Source: Amycolatopsis coloradensis (GTDB lineage: Bacteria > Actinomycetota > Actinomycetes > Mycobacteriales > Pseudonocardiaceae). From it: a stretch of DNA of 64,000 nt. Of this stretch, positions 40,002-48,037 are shown in pieces (within the stretch, counting starts at the first letter, position 1; each line of letters starts with the position of its first letter). The notes beneath the pieces are model-generated. The model searched no databases. It was not told the origin of the DNA and saw nothing but the letters and a program-made list of their open reading frames with translations. The translations under genes and the position numbers were made by a program. Location of the stretch: assembly GCF_001953865.1 (NCBI RefSeq), contig NZ_MQUQ01000014.1, positions 242,849 to 306,848 on the forward strand, written 5' to 3'.

Positions 40002-40705
40002 CGTTTACGGGCGTAGACGACGAGGCTCTTGCCGAGCACCGGGTTCAACGCCCATTCGGCGAACCGCACCGGCCGGGGACTCCGCATGATGTCCCACACC
40101 AGAAAACGGTGGTACAGGGCGCAAAGCCGGTGATCGGCGTCGGGGCCGACCGCGCATTTCAACCACCAGTAAGGCGAATGCAAGGCGTGCGCGTGGTGGG
40201 TGCCGATCGGCCGCAGACCAGCTTCCCGTAGCCGTCCGAGCAGCTCGCCGCGCCGGTAGACACGGATGTGGCCACCTTCGACCTCGTGGTACTCGTCCGA
40301 AAGCAGCCAGCAGATCCGCTCCGGCCACCAGCGCGGCACGGTCGCCACCACCAGGCCGCCGGGTGCCAGAACCCGGCTCACTTCCGCGAGCACGGTACGG
40401 TCGGCATGGATGTGTTCCAGCGTTTCCGCCACGATGACCCGGTTGAAGGCACCGTCCGGGAACGGCAGCAGGCGGCCGTCCGCGCGGACGGCCACCGCCG
40501 AAGCCGTGGCGGGAGCCTCGCCCGCTTCCGCGAGATTGGCGAACATGTCCCGCACGTGTTTCAGCGCGATGTCGTCGAGATCGGCGGCGACCACGTCCGC
40601 GCCGTGTTTGTACGCCGCGTAGGCGTGCCTGCCGTCCCCGCAGCCGAGGTCGAGCACCCGATCCCCGTGGCCGACGGGGAACCGGCCGAAATCGACGGTC
40701 AGCAT
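39998..40705 (-). CDS. Class I SAM-dependent methyltransferase
   Basis: The 235-residue enzyme has motif I DRVLDLGCGDGRHAYAAYKH, an acidic motif VVAADLDD, and the Methyltransf_11 segments FPDGAFNRVIVAETLEHI and VLAPGGLVVATVP. The substrate is unknown; its partners (a GT4 glycosyltransferase and a toroid protein) suggest a glycan or glycosylated metabolite. ATG at 40705 overlaps the glycosyltransferase end by 7 bases. Confidence 0.88.
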   Translation of the reverse strand: MLTVDFGRFPVGHGDRVLDLGCGDGRHAYAAYKHGADVVAADLDDIALKHVRDMFANLAEAGEAPATASAVAVRADGRLLPFPDGAFNRVIVAETLEHIHADRTVLAEVSRVLAPGGLVVATVPRWWPERICWLLSDEYHEVEGGHIRVYRRGELLGRLREAGLRPIGTHHAHALHSPYWWLKCAVGPDADHRLCALYHRFLVWDIMRSPRPVRFAEWALNPVLGKSLVVYARKR

Positions 40706-41913
40706 CCCGCACGCTCCCGGCCGAGGACACGCAGATAGTGCGCGGCGGTCTCCTCGGCGGTGCGTCGCCAGCTCAGCGCCCCCGTCGTTTCCAGGCCGCG
40801 GTCCGCGAGGTCGGCGCGCAGGTGTTCGTCGCCGAGGACTTTGATGATCGCCTCCGCGAGCGCCGGTACATCACCCGGCGGGACCAGGATTCCCGCGTCC
40901 CCCACGACCTCGGGAAGCGCCCCGCCGGTCGTCGCGACGACCGGTGTCCCGCAGGCCATCGCCTCGGCGGCCGGCAGCGAGAACCCTTCGAACAGGGAAG
41001 GGATACAAGCGATTTCGGCCGAACAGAGCAACCGTGCGAGTTCGTCGTCGGTCAGCCCGGTGACGAAGCTGACGCCTCCGCCGGGGCCGAGCCGGGCAAG
41101 TGCTCGCGCCGCCGGACCGTCCGGTTTCGGCCTGCCGACGATCACCAGCTCACCGTCGATCCGTTCCCACGCCGCCAGAAGGTGTTCGAGGCCCTTCAAC
41201 GGTTCGTCCGCGCTGGCGACGGCGACGACCCGGCCGGGCACCCGGCGGATTTCGGGCCGCGGCCGGAAGATCCGGGTGTCCGCGGAGAGCGGCACGACGC
41301 GGATCCGGTCGTCCGGTACGCCCATTTCCCGGCCGATGGCCGCGCGGGAAGCCCGCGACACGGTCAGCGTGGGCAGTCGCCGTGCGACCCGGTGCTGCAT
41401 GTCGACGAACCCGTACCACCGCTTGACCCTCGCCGCTTCGCGCCCGGTGACGGTGGCGAGCTTCAAGGCACGGTCCACGGCGATGGGATGGTGGATCGTG
41501 GCGACCGTCGGGAGTCCACAGTGGAGGATGCCGTAACCGAGCCCCTGGTTGTCGTGGACGATGTCGAATTCGTCCCGGCGTTTCGCGAGATGGCGAGCGG
41601 CACGCAGGGAGAACGCGAGGGGTTCGGGGAAGCCGCCGCGCCGCATGCCGAGGAACTCCACCCACGACGGTAGATCACGCAGCTCCCGAGGCCGCGGTGT
41701 CCGGAAGGGGTTCGGCTCCGCGAACAGGTCGAGCCCGGGGAGTTTCGTCAACCGCACGCCGTCATCGACCTCCGGATAGGGTGGCCCGGACAGCACCTCG
41801 ACGTGATGTCCCAGCGCGGCGAGTTCGCGGCTCAGATGCCGGACGTACACGCCCTGACCGCCGCTTCGCGGATTCCCGCGGTAGGTCAGGAGCGCGATCC
41901 GCAGTGCGCTCAC
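40699..41913 (-). CDS. GT4-family glycosyltransferase
   Basis: This 404-residue GT-B enzyme has the N-terminal LLTYRGNPRSGGQGVYVRHL acceptor-binding loop and the C-terminal donor motif IACIPSLFEGFSLPAAEAMA with the GT4 EX7E glutamates. It probably uses an NDP-sugar in the cytoplasm; the acceptor is unknown. The GTG start (41911-41913) lies only 3 bases after the restored stop of the caspase gene, so both were probably one operon. Confidence 0.9.
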   Translation of the reverse strand: MSALRIALLTYRGNPRSGGQGVYVRHLSRELAALGHHVEVLSGPPYPEVDDGVRLTKLPGLDLFAEPNPFRTPRPRELRDLPSWVEFLGMRRGGFPEPLAFSLRAARHLAKRRDEFDIVHDNQGLGYGILHCGLPTVATIHHPIAVDRALKLATVTGREAARVKRWYGFVDMQHRVARRLPTLTVSRASRAAIGREMGVPDDRIRVVPLSADTRIFRPRPEIRRVPGRVVAVASADEPLKGLEHLLAAWERIDGELVIVGRPKPDGPAARALARLGPGGGVSFVTGLTDDELARLLCSAEIACIPSLFEGFSLPAAEAMACGTPVVATTGGALPEVVGDAGILVPPGDVPALAEAIIKVLGDEHLRADLADRGLETTGALSWRRTAEETAAHYLRVLGRERAGC

Positions 41914-41916
41914 CGC

Positions 41917-42156
41917 TCACTCCCGCGGGCCCCAGTGATCGAGCTGCGCTCGGATCTTCCGGGTTTCCTCATGCCGTTCGCCCCGTACCTCGACGGAGTC
42001 GCCGAGCAGTCGGCTCCAGGTCGAGAGGGCTTCGGTGATCCGGCCTGTTTTGGCGAGCGCGAGCGCGAGACCGAACCGGAGGTCGAGGACGTCGGGATGC
42101 CGGTCATTCAGCCGTCCCGTCGCTTCGGCGAGGAGCTGTCGATACTCCGAAACGAC
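41917..42156 (-). pseudogene. Out-of-frame C-terminal TPR tail of the caspase protein
   Basis: Downstream of the G9 tract the minus strand in the other frame reads VVSEYRQLLAEATGRLNDRH ... RFGLALALAKTGRITEALST ... RAQLDHWGPRE and stops at 41917-41919. This is a clear TPR continuation of the gene above, while the in-frame reading after the tract (SFRSIDSSSPKRRDG) is not TPR-like. Adding one G or removing two at 42157-42165 would join the frames. The stop is then 3 bases from the glycosyltransferase start. It may be a real mutation, slippage-based phase variation or a sequencing error. Confidence 0.75.
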
Positions 42157-44786
42157 GGGGGGGGGTGCTCGATTTCGGCGCTCCAGAACGCGATGTTGTG
42201 CCGGATGTGACTGACGATCTCGTCGTCGCCCAAAGCCTGTTCCGCCCGCGGCAGCAGTTCCCGGGCGAGACGGAGGGCCTCCTCCCCGTTCCCGGTCTTG
42301 CCCGTCGCCACCGCGAGGAAGTGCCGTGCGTGCAGTGTTTCACGATGGTCGGGTCCGAGCGCGGTGTCGGCGTCCCGGACGAGGGCCTCGAACTCGGACC
42401 GGGATTCCTCGAAGCGGCCGAGTTCGGCGAGCAGGTGCCCGATGTTGTTGCGGATGCTCAAGACGTCTTCGTCGCCACCGGACAGGGCGGTGGTGGCGAT
42501 CGGCAACAGTTCTTCGAACCGGGCGAGCGCTCCGGCCGCGTCGCCGGCCTTGCCGGTCCAGGTGGCGTGCCGTGCCTTGCAGCGCAAGGTGATCCGGTCG
42601 GTCCCGCCGAGTTCCCGTGTCGCGCGGTTCGCCAAGGCCGCCCAGCGTTCCCGGTTCTCGACGGGGATGTGGGAGGCTCGGCGCTCCAGCGCGGTGAGGG
42701 CGTCCTCGTGGAGTCCGGCGAGCCAGAAGTGCTCGGCTTCGTTGGCCGCGGCGTAGCTCTGTTCGAGCGTCGGCTCGTCGTTTCCGGTCACGAGTGCCAC
42801 CTCCGAGGTCGCCGCAGCCAGCTGGGCGTGCAGACGGGTCGCCACATCGGGGAAGAGCGCGGGCGCGTCGGCGGTCAGCAGGACGGTTTCGTCGGCGAGG
42901 CCTGCCTGGGTCCGGCTGACCGAGTCACCGAGCCCGGCCAGGAAGTCGCGGACGTGCACCCGCCGGTCCGGGCCACCGCCCGCCGCGCTCGCCGCGGTGA
43001 GGATCGAGATCGGGATGGGGCCGCGGGTGGCTGCCAGCCCCAGCAGCTCCAGCAGGACCGCTCGACCCTGCCGTGGCGAAGCCACCGCGCCGGTGCCGTG
43101 CTGGTCTTCCTCTTCGGCGTCCTCCTGCGTGACATTGATGAAGGAGACTGTCGAATCGCCCAGCCGGAGCACGTCGCGATGCGCCAACTCGGCGTTCAGC
43201 ACCCGCCGCCCGTTGACGAAGGTGCCGTTGGCGGAGTCCAGGTCGGTCAGCCACGCTGTCGTGCCGTTCCAGTGGATCTCGCAGTGGAGCCGGGAAACCC
43301 GAGAGTCCCTGAGCTGGAGCGCGGCGTTCCTGCTGCGGCCGAGCGTCGTGGTGCCGAAGGACAGTTCGTGGTTCGCGGAAGGCAGCCCGGGGACGTCGAT
43401 GATCAGGGTCGCCGGTGTGATCCTCGGCGAACCGGTGTCATACCCGGTCTGGTGGTCCCGGTCATCGGTGTCCTCAGGTTCCCGCGCCACGGGAGACGAG
43501 GGCAGAGGAACCGCCACCGCCGGTGGAAGACGCGCCGGGTCCCGTGTCGTCACGACCGTCTTCACCAGCGCCAGCTCCGGTTCGGTCGACACACTCCGGA
43601 GAAGGCCGAACAGGCGCTCCTGGACGGCGGGGTCGAGGTCGTCCAGCCCGTCGATCGCGATCCGCACGTGCGTGTCGGCGCACTGTGGAGCGAGAACCCG
43701 AAGAGGACCGAGAAGTGCCAGATCGAAAGCGCTTGCGCCGCTGCGGGCGGCGTCGTCGAGCCCGGCATGGTGAACCTGCTCGGCGTCGGCGAAACCGGGC
43801 ACGGTGCGCCGCAACTGACCGGCGAGTTCCCTGGCGAGCCGCTCCGCCGTGTCGCCTCGGCTCGCGAACAACACGGCGTGCAGGAAGTCCGGCGGCACAT
43901 AGGATCCGGCCGCGGACGGCCGCGCCAGCGCGGCGAGCATCGCCGACTTCCCCGCGCCCGCCCCGCCGGTTATCGCGACCAGCCGGGCGCCGGTGAGCAG
44001 GTGGCCGACGGTCTCGCCGAGTTTCGGGCCCGGCCGGTAGCCCGCGGTCAGCCGTTCGATCCGCGGCGCGGCCGGGTTGCCCGCCAGGGGCGAACGCCGC
44101 CAGACGGCGGAGGAGTTCAGCGCGAGCCACAGCCCCTGATCGGCCTCGGCCACCTCACGGGTGCCGTCGAACCCCAGGTGCACCGCGGTCTGCGTGGGGC
44201 ACAGGCCGGTGATCACCCGTTTGAGGTCCGCGCACCGGACGCGCTCGCCGAACTCCGCGTGCCCCGACCGGAGTACCGAGACCAGTGACCGGCTGAAACA
44301 ACCGTTCGCCGCGACGCGGTCGTCCGAGGCGGTGAGCAGGTCGAATCGTCTGCCCGCTTCGCCGACGATCCGCAGCCAGCGCCGTCCCGCCTGCCTCGCC
44401 CCGATGCCGGCGTGGCAGGTGTCGAGAAGGATCACCAAGCCGTCCAGCATCGAGTCGCGGCCGAGCAGTTCCTTGATGCGCTGCGCGAACAGGAACGACT
44501 TCCGGCTGTCCACCGGCAGACCGGTGTCCTTGGTGAGGAAGTAGAAGTCGTCGTCGGCGTACTCACCGTGCCCGACGAGCGAGAGGAACAGCGTCGCCTC
44601 GTCCTCCGACGCGCGCTCGAAGGCCTCCACCAGCGCGTCGTCCAGCTCGACCATCGTCGGGTCGACGAGCAGGCCGCGGCCGTCCGCGAGGGCGGGGACG
44701 CAGCCGCCGATCGCGGGATCGAGCAGGGCCGCCGAACCTGGCGGCCCGCGTCGGGAAGGAACGAGAGGAGGTTCAGCGAATCGCAT
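42108..44786 (-). CDS. Caspase-like peptidase (C14) - NTPase - FHA - TPR protein, main open frame
   Basis: This 892-residue frame holds a caspase-like domain with His73 in LVGHGEYADDDFYFLTKDTG and Cys124 in LLDTCHAGIGARQ, a STAND-like NTPase with Walker A GGAGAGKSAML (about 270-280) and Walker B-like IAIDGLDDLDP (about 380), an FHA domain (about 475-550: TTLGRSRNAALQL, SRVSRLHCEIHW, SANGTFVNGRRV) and C-terminal TPR helices (about 640-892). Caspase-NTPase proteins act in bacterial regulated cell death and phage defence; FHA suggests recognition of phosphothreonine, TPR a sensor. The frame appears cut at both ends: the true N-terminus and last TPR lie in other frames (see adjacent entries). ATG 44786 is the first start in this frame without a good Shine-Dalgarno sequence. 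Confidence 0.82.
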   Translation of the reverse strand: MRFAEPPLVPSRRGPPGSAALLDPAIGGCVPALADGRGLLVDPTMVELDDALVEAFERASEDEATLFLSLVGHGEYADDDFYFLTKDTGLPVDSRKSFLFAQRIKELLGRDSMLDGLVILLDTCHAGIGARQAGRRWLRIVGEAGRRFDLLTASDDRVAANGCFSRSLVSVLRSGHAEFGERVRCADLKRVITGLCPTQTAVHLGFDGTREVAEADQGLWLALNSSAVWRRSPLAGNPAAPRIERLTAGYRPGPKLGETVGHLLTGARLVAITGGAGAGKSAMLAALARPSAAGSYVPPDFLHAVLFASRGDTAERLARELAGQLRRTVPGFADAEQVHHAGLDDAARSGASAFDLALLGPLRVLAPQCADTHVRIAIDGLDDLDPAVQERLFGLLRSVSTEPELALVKTVVTTRDPARLPPAVAVPLPSSPVAREPEDTDDRDHQTGYDTGSPRITPATLIIDVPGLPSANHELSFGTTTLGRSRNAALQLRDSRVSRLHCEIHWNGTTAWLTDLDSANGTFVNGRRVLNAELAHRDVLRLGDSTVSFINVTQEDAEEEDQHGTGAVASPRQGRAVLLELLGLAATRGPIPISILTAASAAGGGPDRRVHVRDFLAGLGDSVSRTQAGLADETVLLTADAPALFPDVATRLHAQLAAATSEVALVTGNDEPTLEQSYAAANEAEHFWLAGLHEDALTALERRASHIPVENRERWAALANRATRELGGTDRITLRCKARHATWTGKAGDAAGALARFEELLPIATTALSGGDEDVLSIRNNIGHLLAELGRFEESRSEFEALVRDADTALGPDHRETLHARHFLAVATGKTGNGEEALRLARELLPRAEQALGDDEIVSHIRHNIAFWSAEIEHPPPSFRSIDSSSPKRRDG
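42157..42165. repeat. G9 homopolymer at the frameshift point of the caspase gene
   Basis: Nine consecutive G (C on the coding strand) lie exactly where the TPR reading frame switches. Such tracts are slippage-prone in replication and error-prone in sequencing. A length of 10 or 7 would restore the full-length protein. Confidence 0.8.
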
Positions 44787-44830
44787 TGCGACGCGACTAC
44801 CAACGACCTCCGCTCTCCCACGGAGATCAC
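44738..44830 (-). pseudogene. Out-of-frame N-terminus of the caspase-like domain
   Basis: In the second frame the minus strand from GTG 44830 (or GTG 44821) reads VGERRSLVVASQCDSLNLLS then FLPDAGRQ, a typical first strand and helix of a caspase-like domain. It stops resembling the family at about 44727-44740, where the main frame takes over with SAALLDPAIGGCVPALADG. A one-base insertion there would fuse the two. There is no homopolymer, so this looks like a real or assembly-level single-base deletion. Confidence 0.65.
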
Positions 44831-44869
44831 TTTGTCTCATCGGACGGTCACCGGCAAGGGCGGCCGCGA

Positions 44870-44875
44870 TACTGT
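44870..44875 (+). promoter_or_regulatory. Putative -10 box (TACTGT) for the alpha/beta hydrolase
   Basis: TACTGT ends five bases before the ATG at 44881 and no Shine-Dalgarno sequence intervenes. The promoter is in the 50-base gap to the divergent caspase gene, so the two may be co-regulated. Confidence 0.4.
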
Positions 44876-44880
44876 GCGCC

Positions 44881-45816
44881 ATGGCTCGGATCGTTCTGGT
44901 GCACGGTATCGCCCAGGAACAGAAGTCCGCGGACACCCTCGAGGCGGAATGGCTGCCGAGTTTGGCAGATGGTGTCCGGCTCGCCGGTGACGCCGGGCTG
45001 GCCGACACCCTGTGGCGCGATGCCCGGCCCGGCGACGCCCGGATGGCCTTCTACGGTGACCTTTTCCTCGCGGGCGACCAGCAAGGCAGCGCCGACGAAC
45101 TCACCGCCGACGAAGGGGAACTCACCGCCGACGAAGGGGAACTCGCCGAGGCGCTGGCGGGGGAGTGGCTCCGGAACGCGGCCGTCTCGGCGTCCCGCGA
45201 GGCGGATCGCGCGCGGGCGAGGGCCGAACTGGCCCGGCTCGACGGTCCGGCCGGGGAAACCCAGGGCGTGCGCGCCGCCGCGCGTCCGGTGCTGAACGCG
45301 CTGGTCCGGCTGCGGCCGTTCGCGAGGCTCGGGGTGGCGTTCGCCGAACGTGTGGTGGTCAAGGCGCTCAGGCAGGTGACGCGGTACCTCACCGACGACG
45401 CGATCCGGGAACACGTGCAGGACCGCGTCGCCGGGCTCATCGGCCCGGAGACCGAGGCGATCATCGGCCATTCGCTCGGTTCCGTCGTCGCCTACGAAGC
45501 CGCCCATCTGCACGGCCGCCCCCTGCCGCTGCTGCTCACCCTCGGTTCCCCGCTCGGCCTGCGCACGGTCGTCTACGAACGGACCCGTCCCCAGCCGCCG
45601 TCCGTCCCGCCCGGCGTCGCGCGCTGGGTGAATCTGGCCGACCGGGACGACCTCGTCGCCGCGCGTCCGGATCTCACGCCGCTGTTCCCCGGCGCCGACG
45701 GCGTCCTCGACAGCGGTTACACCGTCGACAACGGCGCCAAACCGCACGAGGCGGCGTTCTACCTGGCCAAGCGGCGGACCGGCGAAGTCCTGTCCGCGGC
45801 ACTGTCCGGTCGTTGA
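44881..45816 (+). CDS. Alpha/beta hydrolase (lipase-like), divergent from the caspase gene
   Basis: The 311-residue protein starts MARIVLVHGIAQEQKSADTL (oxyanion-type HG) and has the nucleophile elbow IIGHSLGSVVAYEAA near residue 200 with a late LTLGSPLG and a candidate catalytic histidine in NGAKPHEAAFYL. No signal peptide is present. An insert at about residues 73-86 contains a tandem duplication (ELTADEG twice). Its close divergent position suggests a functional link to the caspase protein; this is inference. Confidence 0.8.
   Translation: MARIVLVHGIAQEQKSADTLEAEWLPSLADGVRLAGDAGLADTLWRDARPGDARMAFYGDLFLAGDQQGSADELTADEGELTADEGELAEALAGEWLRNAAVSASREADRARARAELARLDGPAGETQGVRAAARPVLNALVRLRPFARLGVAFAERVVVKALRQVTRYLTDDAIREHVQDRVAGLIGPETEAIIGHSLGSVVAYEAAHLHGRPLPLLLTLGSPLGLRTVVYERTRPQPPSVPPGVARWVNLADRDDLVAARPDLTPLFPGADGVLDSGYTVDNGAKPHEAAFYLAKRRTGEVLSAALSGR
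45097..45138 (+). repeat. Two tandem copies of a 21-bp unit inside the hydrolase gene
   Basis: GAACTCACCGCCGACGAAGG(G) is present twice back to back (45097-45117, 45118-45138) and a partial third copy GAACTCGCC follows. The unit is in frame and encodes ELTADEG. Exact identity at DNA level indicates a recent, possibly length-variable, duplication. Confidence 0.9.
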
Positions 45817-45880
45817 CCTGCGGCGAACAGGCGTAACGCGCGGTTTCCGTGGTGACGGCGGAGGGAAGGGTCGCCGCAAC

Positions 45881-46777
45881 TCATCCTCGCTGCGCAGGAC
45901 CGCGTAGGCCGTGTCCTAGGCCCAGCTCCTTCGCGGGCTGCCAGCCCGGCGGGCCGAACACGTAGCCGAGTCTCTCCCGCCAAGACCCGGCCGCGCGGAC
46001 GTCGCGCAGGATCGAGCCGTACTCGTGGAAACCGACCTTGAGCAGGTTGTAGGACTCGACGTTCTTGGTCAGCCCGTAGGTCGGCCGCTTGCCCTCGGGG
46101 ACGAAGCTGCCGAACATCCGGTCCCAGACGATCAGGATGCCGCCGTAGTTCGCGTCCAGGTACTCCTGGTCGCTGCCGTGGTGCACACGATGGTGTGAAG
46201 GTGTGTTGAACACGTACTCGAACCAGCGCGGCAGCTTCCGGATCTTCTCGGTGTGCACGAAGAACTGGTAGACGAGGTCGATCGACAGCCCGGTGAGGAT
46301 CATCCACGGCGGGATGCCGGCGAAGGCCAGGATCGACCAGAACGGCAGCTGGAAGTACGGGGTCCACTTCTGGCGCAGCGCGGTCGAGAAGTTGTAGTGC
46401 TCACTCGAATGGTGCACCTGGTGGCCCGCCCACATGATCCGGACGCGGTGGCTGGCCCGGTGGTAGGCGTAGAAGACGATTTCCTGGCCCAGCAGCATCA
46501 GGACCCAGGTCCACCAGTCGTGCGGGCTGAACTTCACCGGCGCCAGTTCGTGGAGCGCGGCGAACACGAAGAGCATGGCGACGCGGAAGACGCCGTTGAT
46601 CACGACCGCCACCGCGCCCATGGACATGCTGGTCCGGGTGTCCTTGACGCTGTAGCCGATGACGTTGTCGTCGTGGCCCAGTACGTGCAGCGCGAGGATC
46701 TCGATCGCGACGAACAGCAGGAACACCGGTGTCGCCATGAGCACCGGGTCACTCAAATGGGCAAGGAAATCAGCCAT
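45881..46777 (-). CDS. Fatty acid hydroxylase / sterol desaturase superfamily membrane protein
   Basis: The 298-residue di-iron membrane enzyme has several transmembrane segments and the histidine boxes HRASH, HQVHHSSEH and HHRVHH (about residues 106-200) that bind the metals. It would hydroxylate or desaturate a lipid; the substrate is unknown. ATG 46777 follows AGGAG. A TetR regulator is divergent with palindromic sites between, so control by that TetR is likely. Confidence 0.9.
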   Translation of the reverse strand: MADFLAHLSDPVLMATPVFLLFVAIEILALHVLGHDDNVIGYSVKDTRTSMSMGAVAVVINGVFRVAMLFVFAALHELAPVKFSPHDWWTWVLMLLGQEIVFYAYHRASHRVRIMWAGHQVHHSSEHYNFSTALRQKWTPYFQLPFWSILAFAGIPPWMILTGLSIDLVYQFFVHTEKIRKLPRWFEYVFNTPSHHRVHHGSDQEYLDANYGGILIVWDRMFGSFVPEGKRPTYGLTKNVESYNLLKVGFHEYGSILRDVRAAGSWRERLGYVFGPPGWQPAKELGLGHGLRGPAQRG

Positions 46778-46813
46778 CGCACCGCTCCTGTCTCCGCCTC
46801 CGCGATCTGACCT

Positions 46814-46854
46814 TCAGGTAACTTACCTCAGGGTCATTTACCTGAGGGTAAGAT
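46814..46854. promoter_or_regulatory. TetR operator and leaderless promoter between desaturase and tetR
   Basis: TCAGGTAA (46814-46821) and TTACCTGA (46838-46845) form a perfect inverted repeat, with a second nested pair TTACCTCAGG / CCTGAGGGTAA. The half-site GGTAA/TTACC occurs four times. The box TAAGAT (46849-46854) ends seven bases before the tetR GTG, so the operator overlaps or abuts the tetR promoter, fitting autoregulation and repression of the divergent desaturase. Confidence 0.65.
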
Positions 46855-46861
46855 AACCGCC

Positions 46862-47473
46862 GTGACAGAAGCAAGGGCCGTCGGCACGAAGGGCATGCCC
46901 CGTGAAGAGCGGGAGACCCAGATCGTGCGCGCCGGTACGGAGGAATTCGGCAAGAACGGGTACGCCGGGGCGTCGATGGTGGAGATCGCCCGCCGGGTCG
47001 GTGTCACGAAACCCTTGCTGTACCAGTACTTCGGTTCGAAGGACGGGTTGTACCTCGCCTGCCTGCACCGGGCGGGGGACAGGCTGACCGAGGGCGTCGC
47101 CGAGACGATGGCGGAGGACGGCGAGCCGCCGGAGCGGATGCCGCTGGCAGTGCTCGCGGCCATTTTCGAGACGTTCGACAACGACCGGTACGCGTGGAAG
47201 CTGCTCCGCGACCCGACGGTGCCTTCGACCGGCGAGATCGCCGGGGTCGCGGTCGACTACCGCTACCGGCTCGACGGGTTCGCGCTGATCGGTGCCGCCC
47301 AGTTGATGCACTCGCGGGGTCTGGACGACGAGCGCGACATCGAGGCGATCGCCCAGGTGTGGACCGGCGTGGTCGATTCCCTGATCGGCTGGTGGATCGA
47401 CCAGCCTGATCAGGACGCGGCGGCGATGACCGAGCGATGCGGGCGGATCATGCGGAACCTGTTCGGCTGGTGA
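46862..47473 (+). CDS. TetR-family transcriptional regulator
   Basis: The 203-residue protein has the N-terminal TetR HTH (IVRAGTEEFGKNGYAGASMV ... VGVTKPLLYQYFGSKDGLY) and a variable helical ligand domain. It is divergent from the desaturase and likely represses it in response to a lipid-like ligand; the ligand is a guess from the neighbour. GTG 46862 fits the leaderless promoter. Its end overlaps the convergent Nudix gene by 26 bases. Confidence 0.9.
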   Translation: MTEARAVGTKGMPREERETQIVRAGTEEFGKNGYAGASMVEIARRVGVTKPLLYQYFGSKDGLYLACLHRAGDRLTEGVAETMAEDGEPPERMPLAVLAAIFETFDNDRYAWKLLRDPTVPSTGEIAGVAVDYRYRLDGFALIGAAQLMHSRGLDDERDIEAIAQVWTGVVDSLIGWWIDQPDQDAAAMTERCGRIMRNLFGW

Positions 47474-47966
47474 GCGTGGCCAGATCCGACACGGCGGCCT
47501 CGCAATCGGCGAAGGCGAGCGGCGGGCGGTCGTCCAGCCGGAACCAGGCGTAGCCGGAATTCTCTTCCGACAGCACGATTTCGGCGCCCGGTGGGAGTTG
47601 GCAGGTGAAGGCGAATCCGATCGTCGTCAGGCCGGTGTCGCCGTAGACCGACGAATACGATCCGGCGAACCGGAGGTTCACGAGTTCACAGCCGATCTCT
47701 TCCAGGCCTTCGCGAATGAGGTTCCGCTCGGCGCTCTCCGCACCGGAGAGAAAGCCGCCGACGGTGTCCCAGCCGCCTTTCCGGGGCTCGTGCGCCCGGC
47801 GCAGCAACAGGATCCGGTCGCCGTCGAGGATGAGGCCGACCGTGGTCGGCAGCGGGTTGTCGTATTTGGTGAAGCCACAAGCGGGACACTCGACGTGGGT
47901 GTCCTCACCGTCACCGGAGAGCCGGGTTTCGGCGGCGCATCGGGGGCAGAACTTCCAGTCCTTCAC
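47448..47966 (-). CDS. Nudix hydrolase with N-terminal zinc ribbon
   Basis: The 172-residue protein begins with a zinc ribbon (CPRC at the N-terminus and CPAC near residue 29) followed by a Nudix domain with the box GGFLSGAESAERNLIREGLEEIG (given in part), in which the REGLEEIG metal-binding glutamates are present. The architecture resembles NADH pyrophosphatase-type proteins, but it is shorter than NudC and the substrate is uncertain. GTG 47966 has a TAGGCT box seven bases upstream. Confidence 0.88.
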   Translation of the reverse strand: MKDWKFCPRCAAETRLSGDGEDTHVECPACGFTKYDNPLPTTVGLILDGDRILLLRRAHEPRKGGWDTVGGFLSGAESAERNLIREGLEEIGCELVNLRFAGSYSSVYGDTGLTTIGFAFTCQLPPGAEIVLSEENSGYAWFRLDDRPPLAFADCEAAVSDLATLTSRTGSA

Positions 47967-47973
47967 CGGCCGA

Positions 47974-47979
47974 AGCCTA
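47974..47979 (-). promoter_or_regulatory. Putative -10 box (TAGGCT) for leaderless Nudix mRNA
   Basis: On the minus strand TAGGCT ends seven bases before the GTG at 47966. The same hexamer and spacing are found at uvrC. Confidence 0.5.
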
Positions 47980-48037
47980 GCGGCCGGTGCCGGAAATCCG
48001 CGTCGTACTTGGGTGAATGAACCCCACCTGCTCGTTT

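Noticed and set aside
42157..42165. Programmed ribosomal frameshifting at the G9 tract
   Set aside because: No stimulatory pseudoknot or slippery heptamer is evident; mutation, slippage or sequencing error explains the shift more simply, though it cannot be excluded.
42165..44288. Plus-strand open frame of about 700 codons opposite the caspase gene
   Set aside because: It is the complement of strongly biased coding sequence; the minus strand holds clear caspase, NTPase, FHA and TPR motifs, while the plus-strand reading has no domain pattern.
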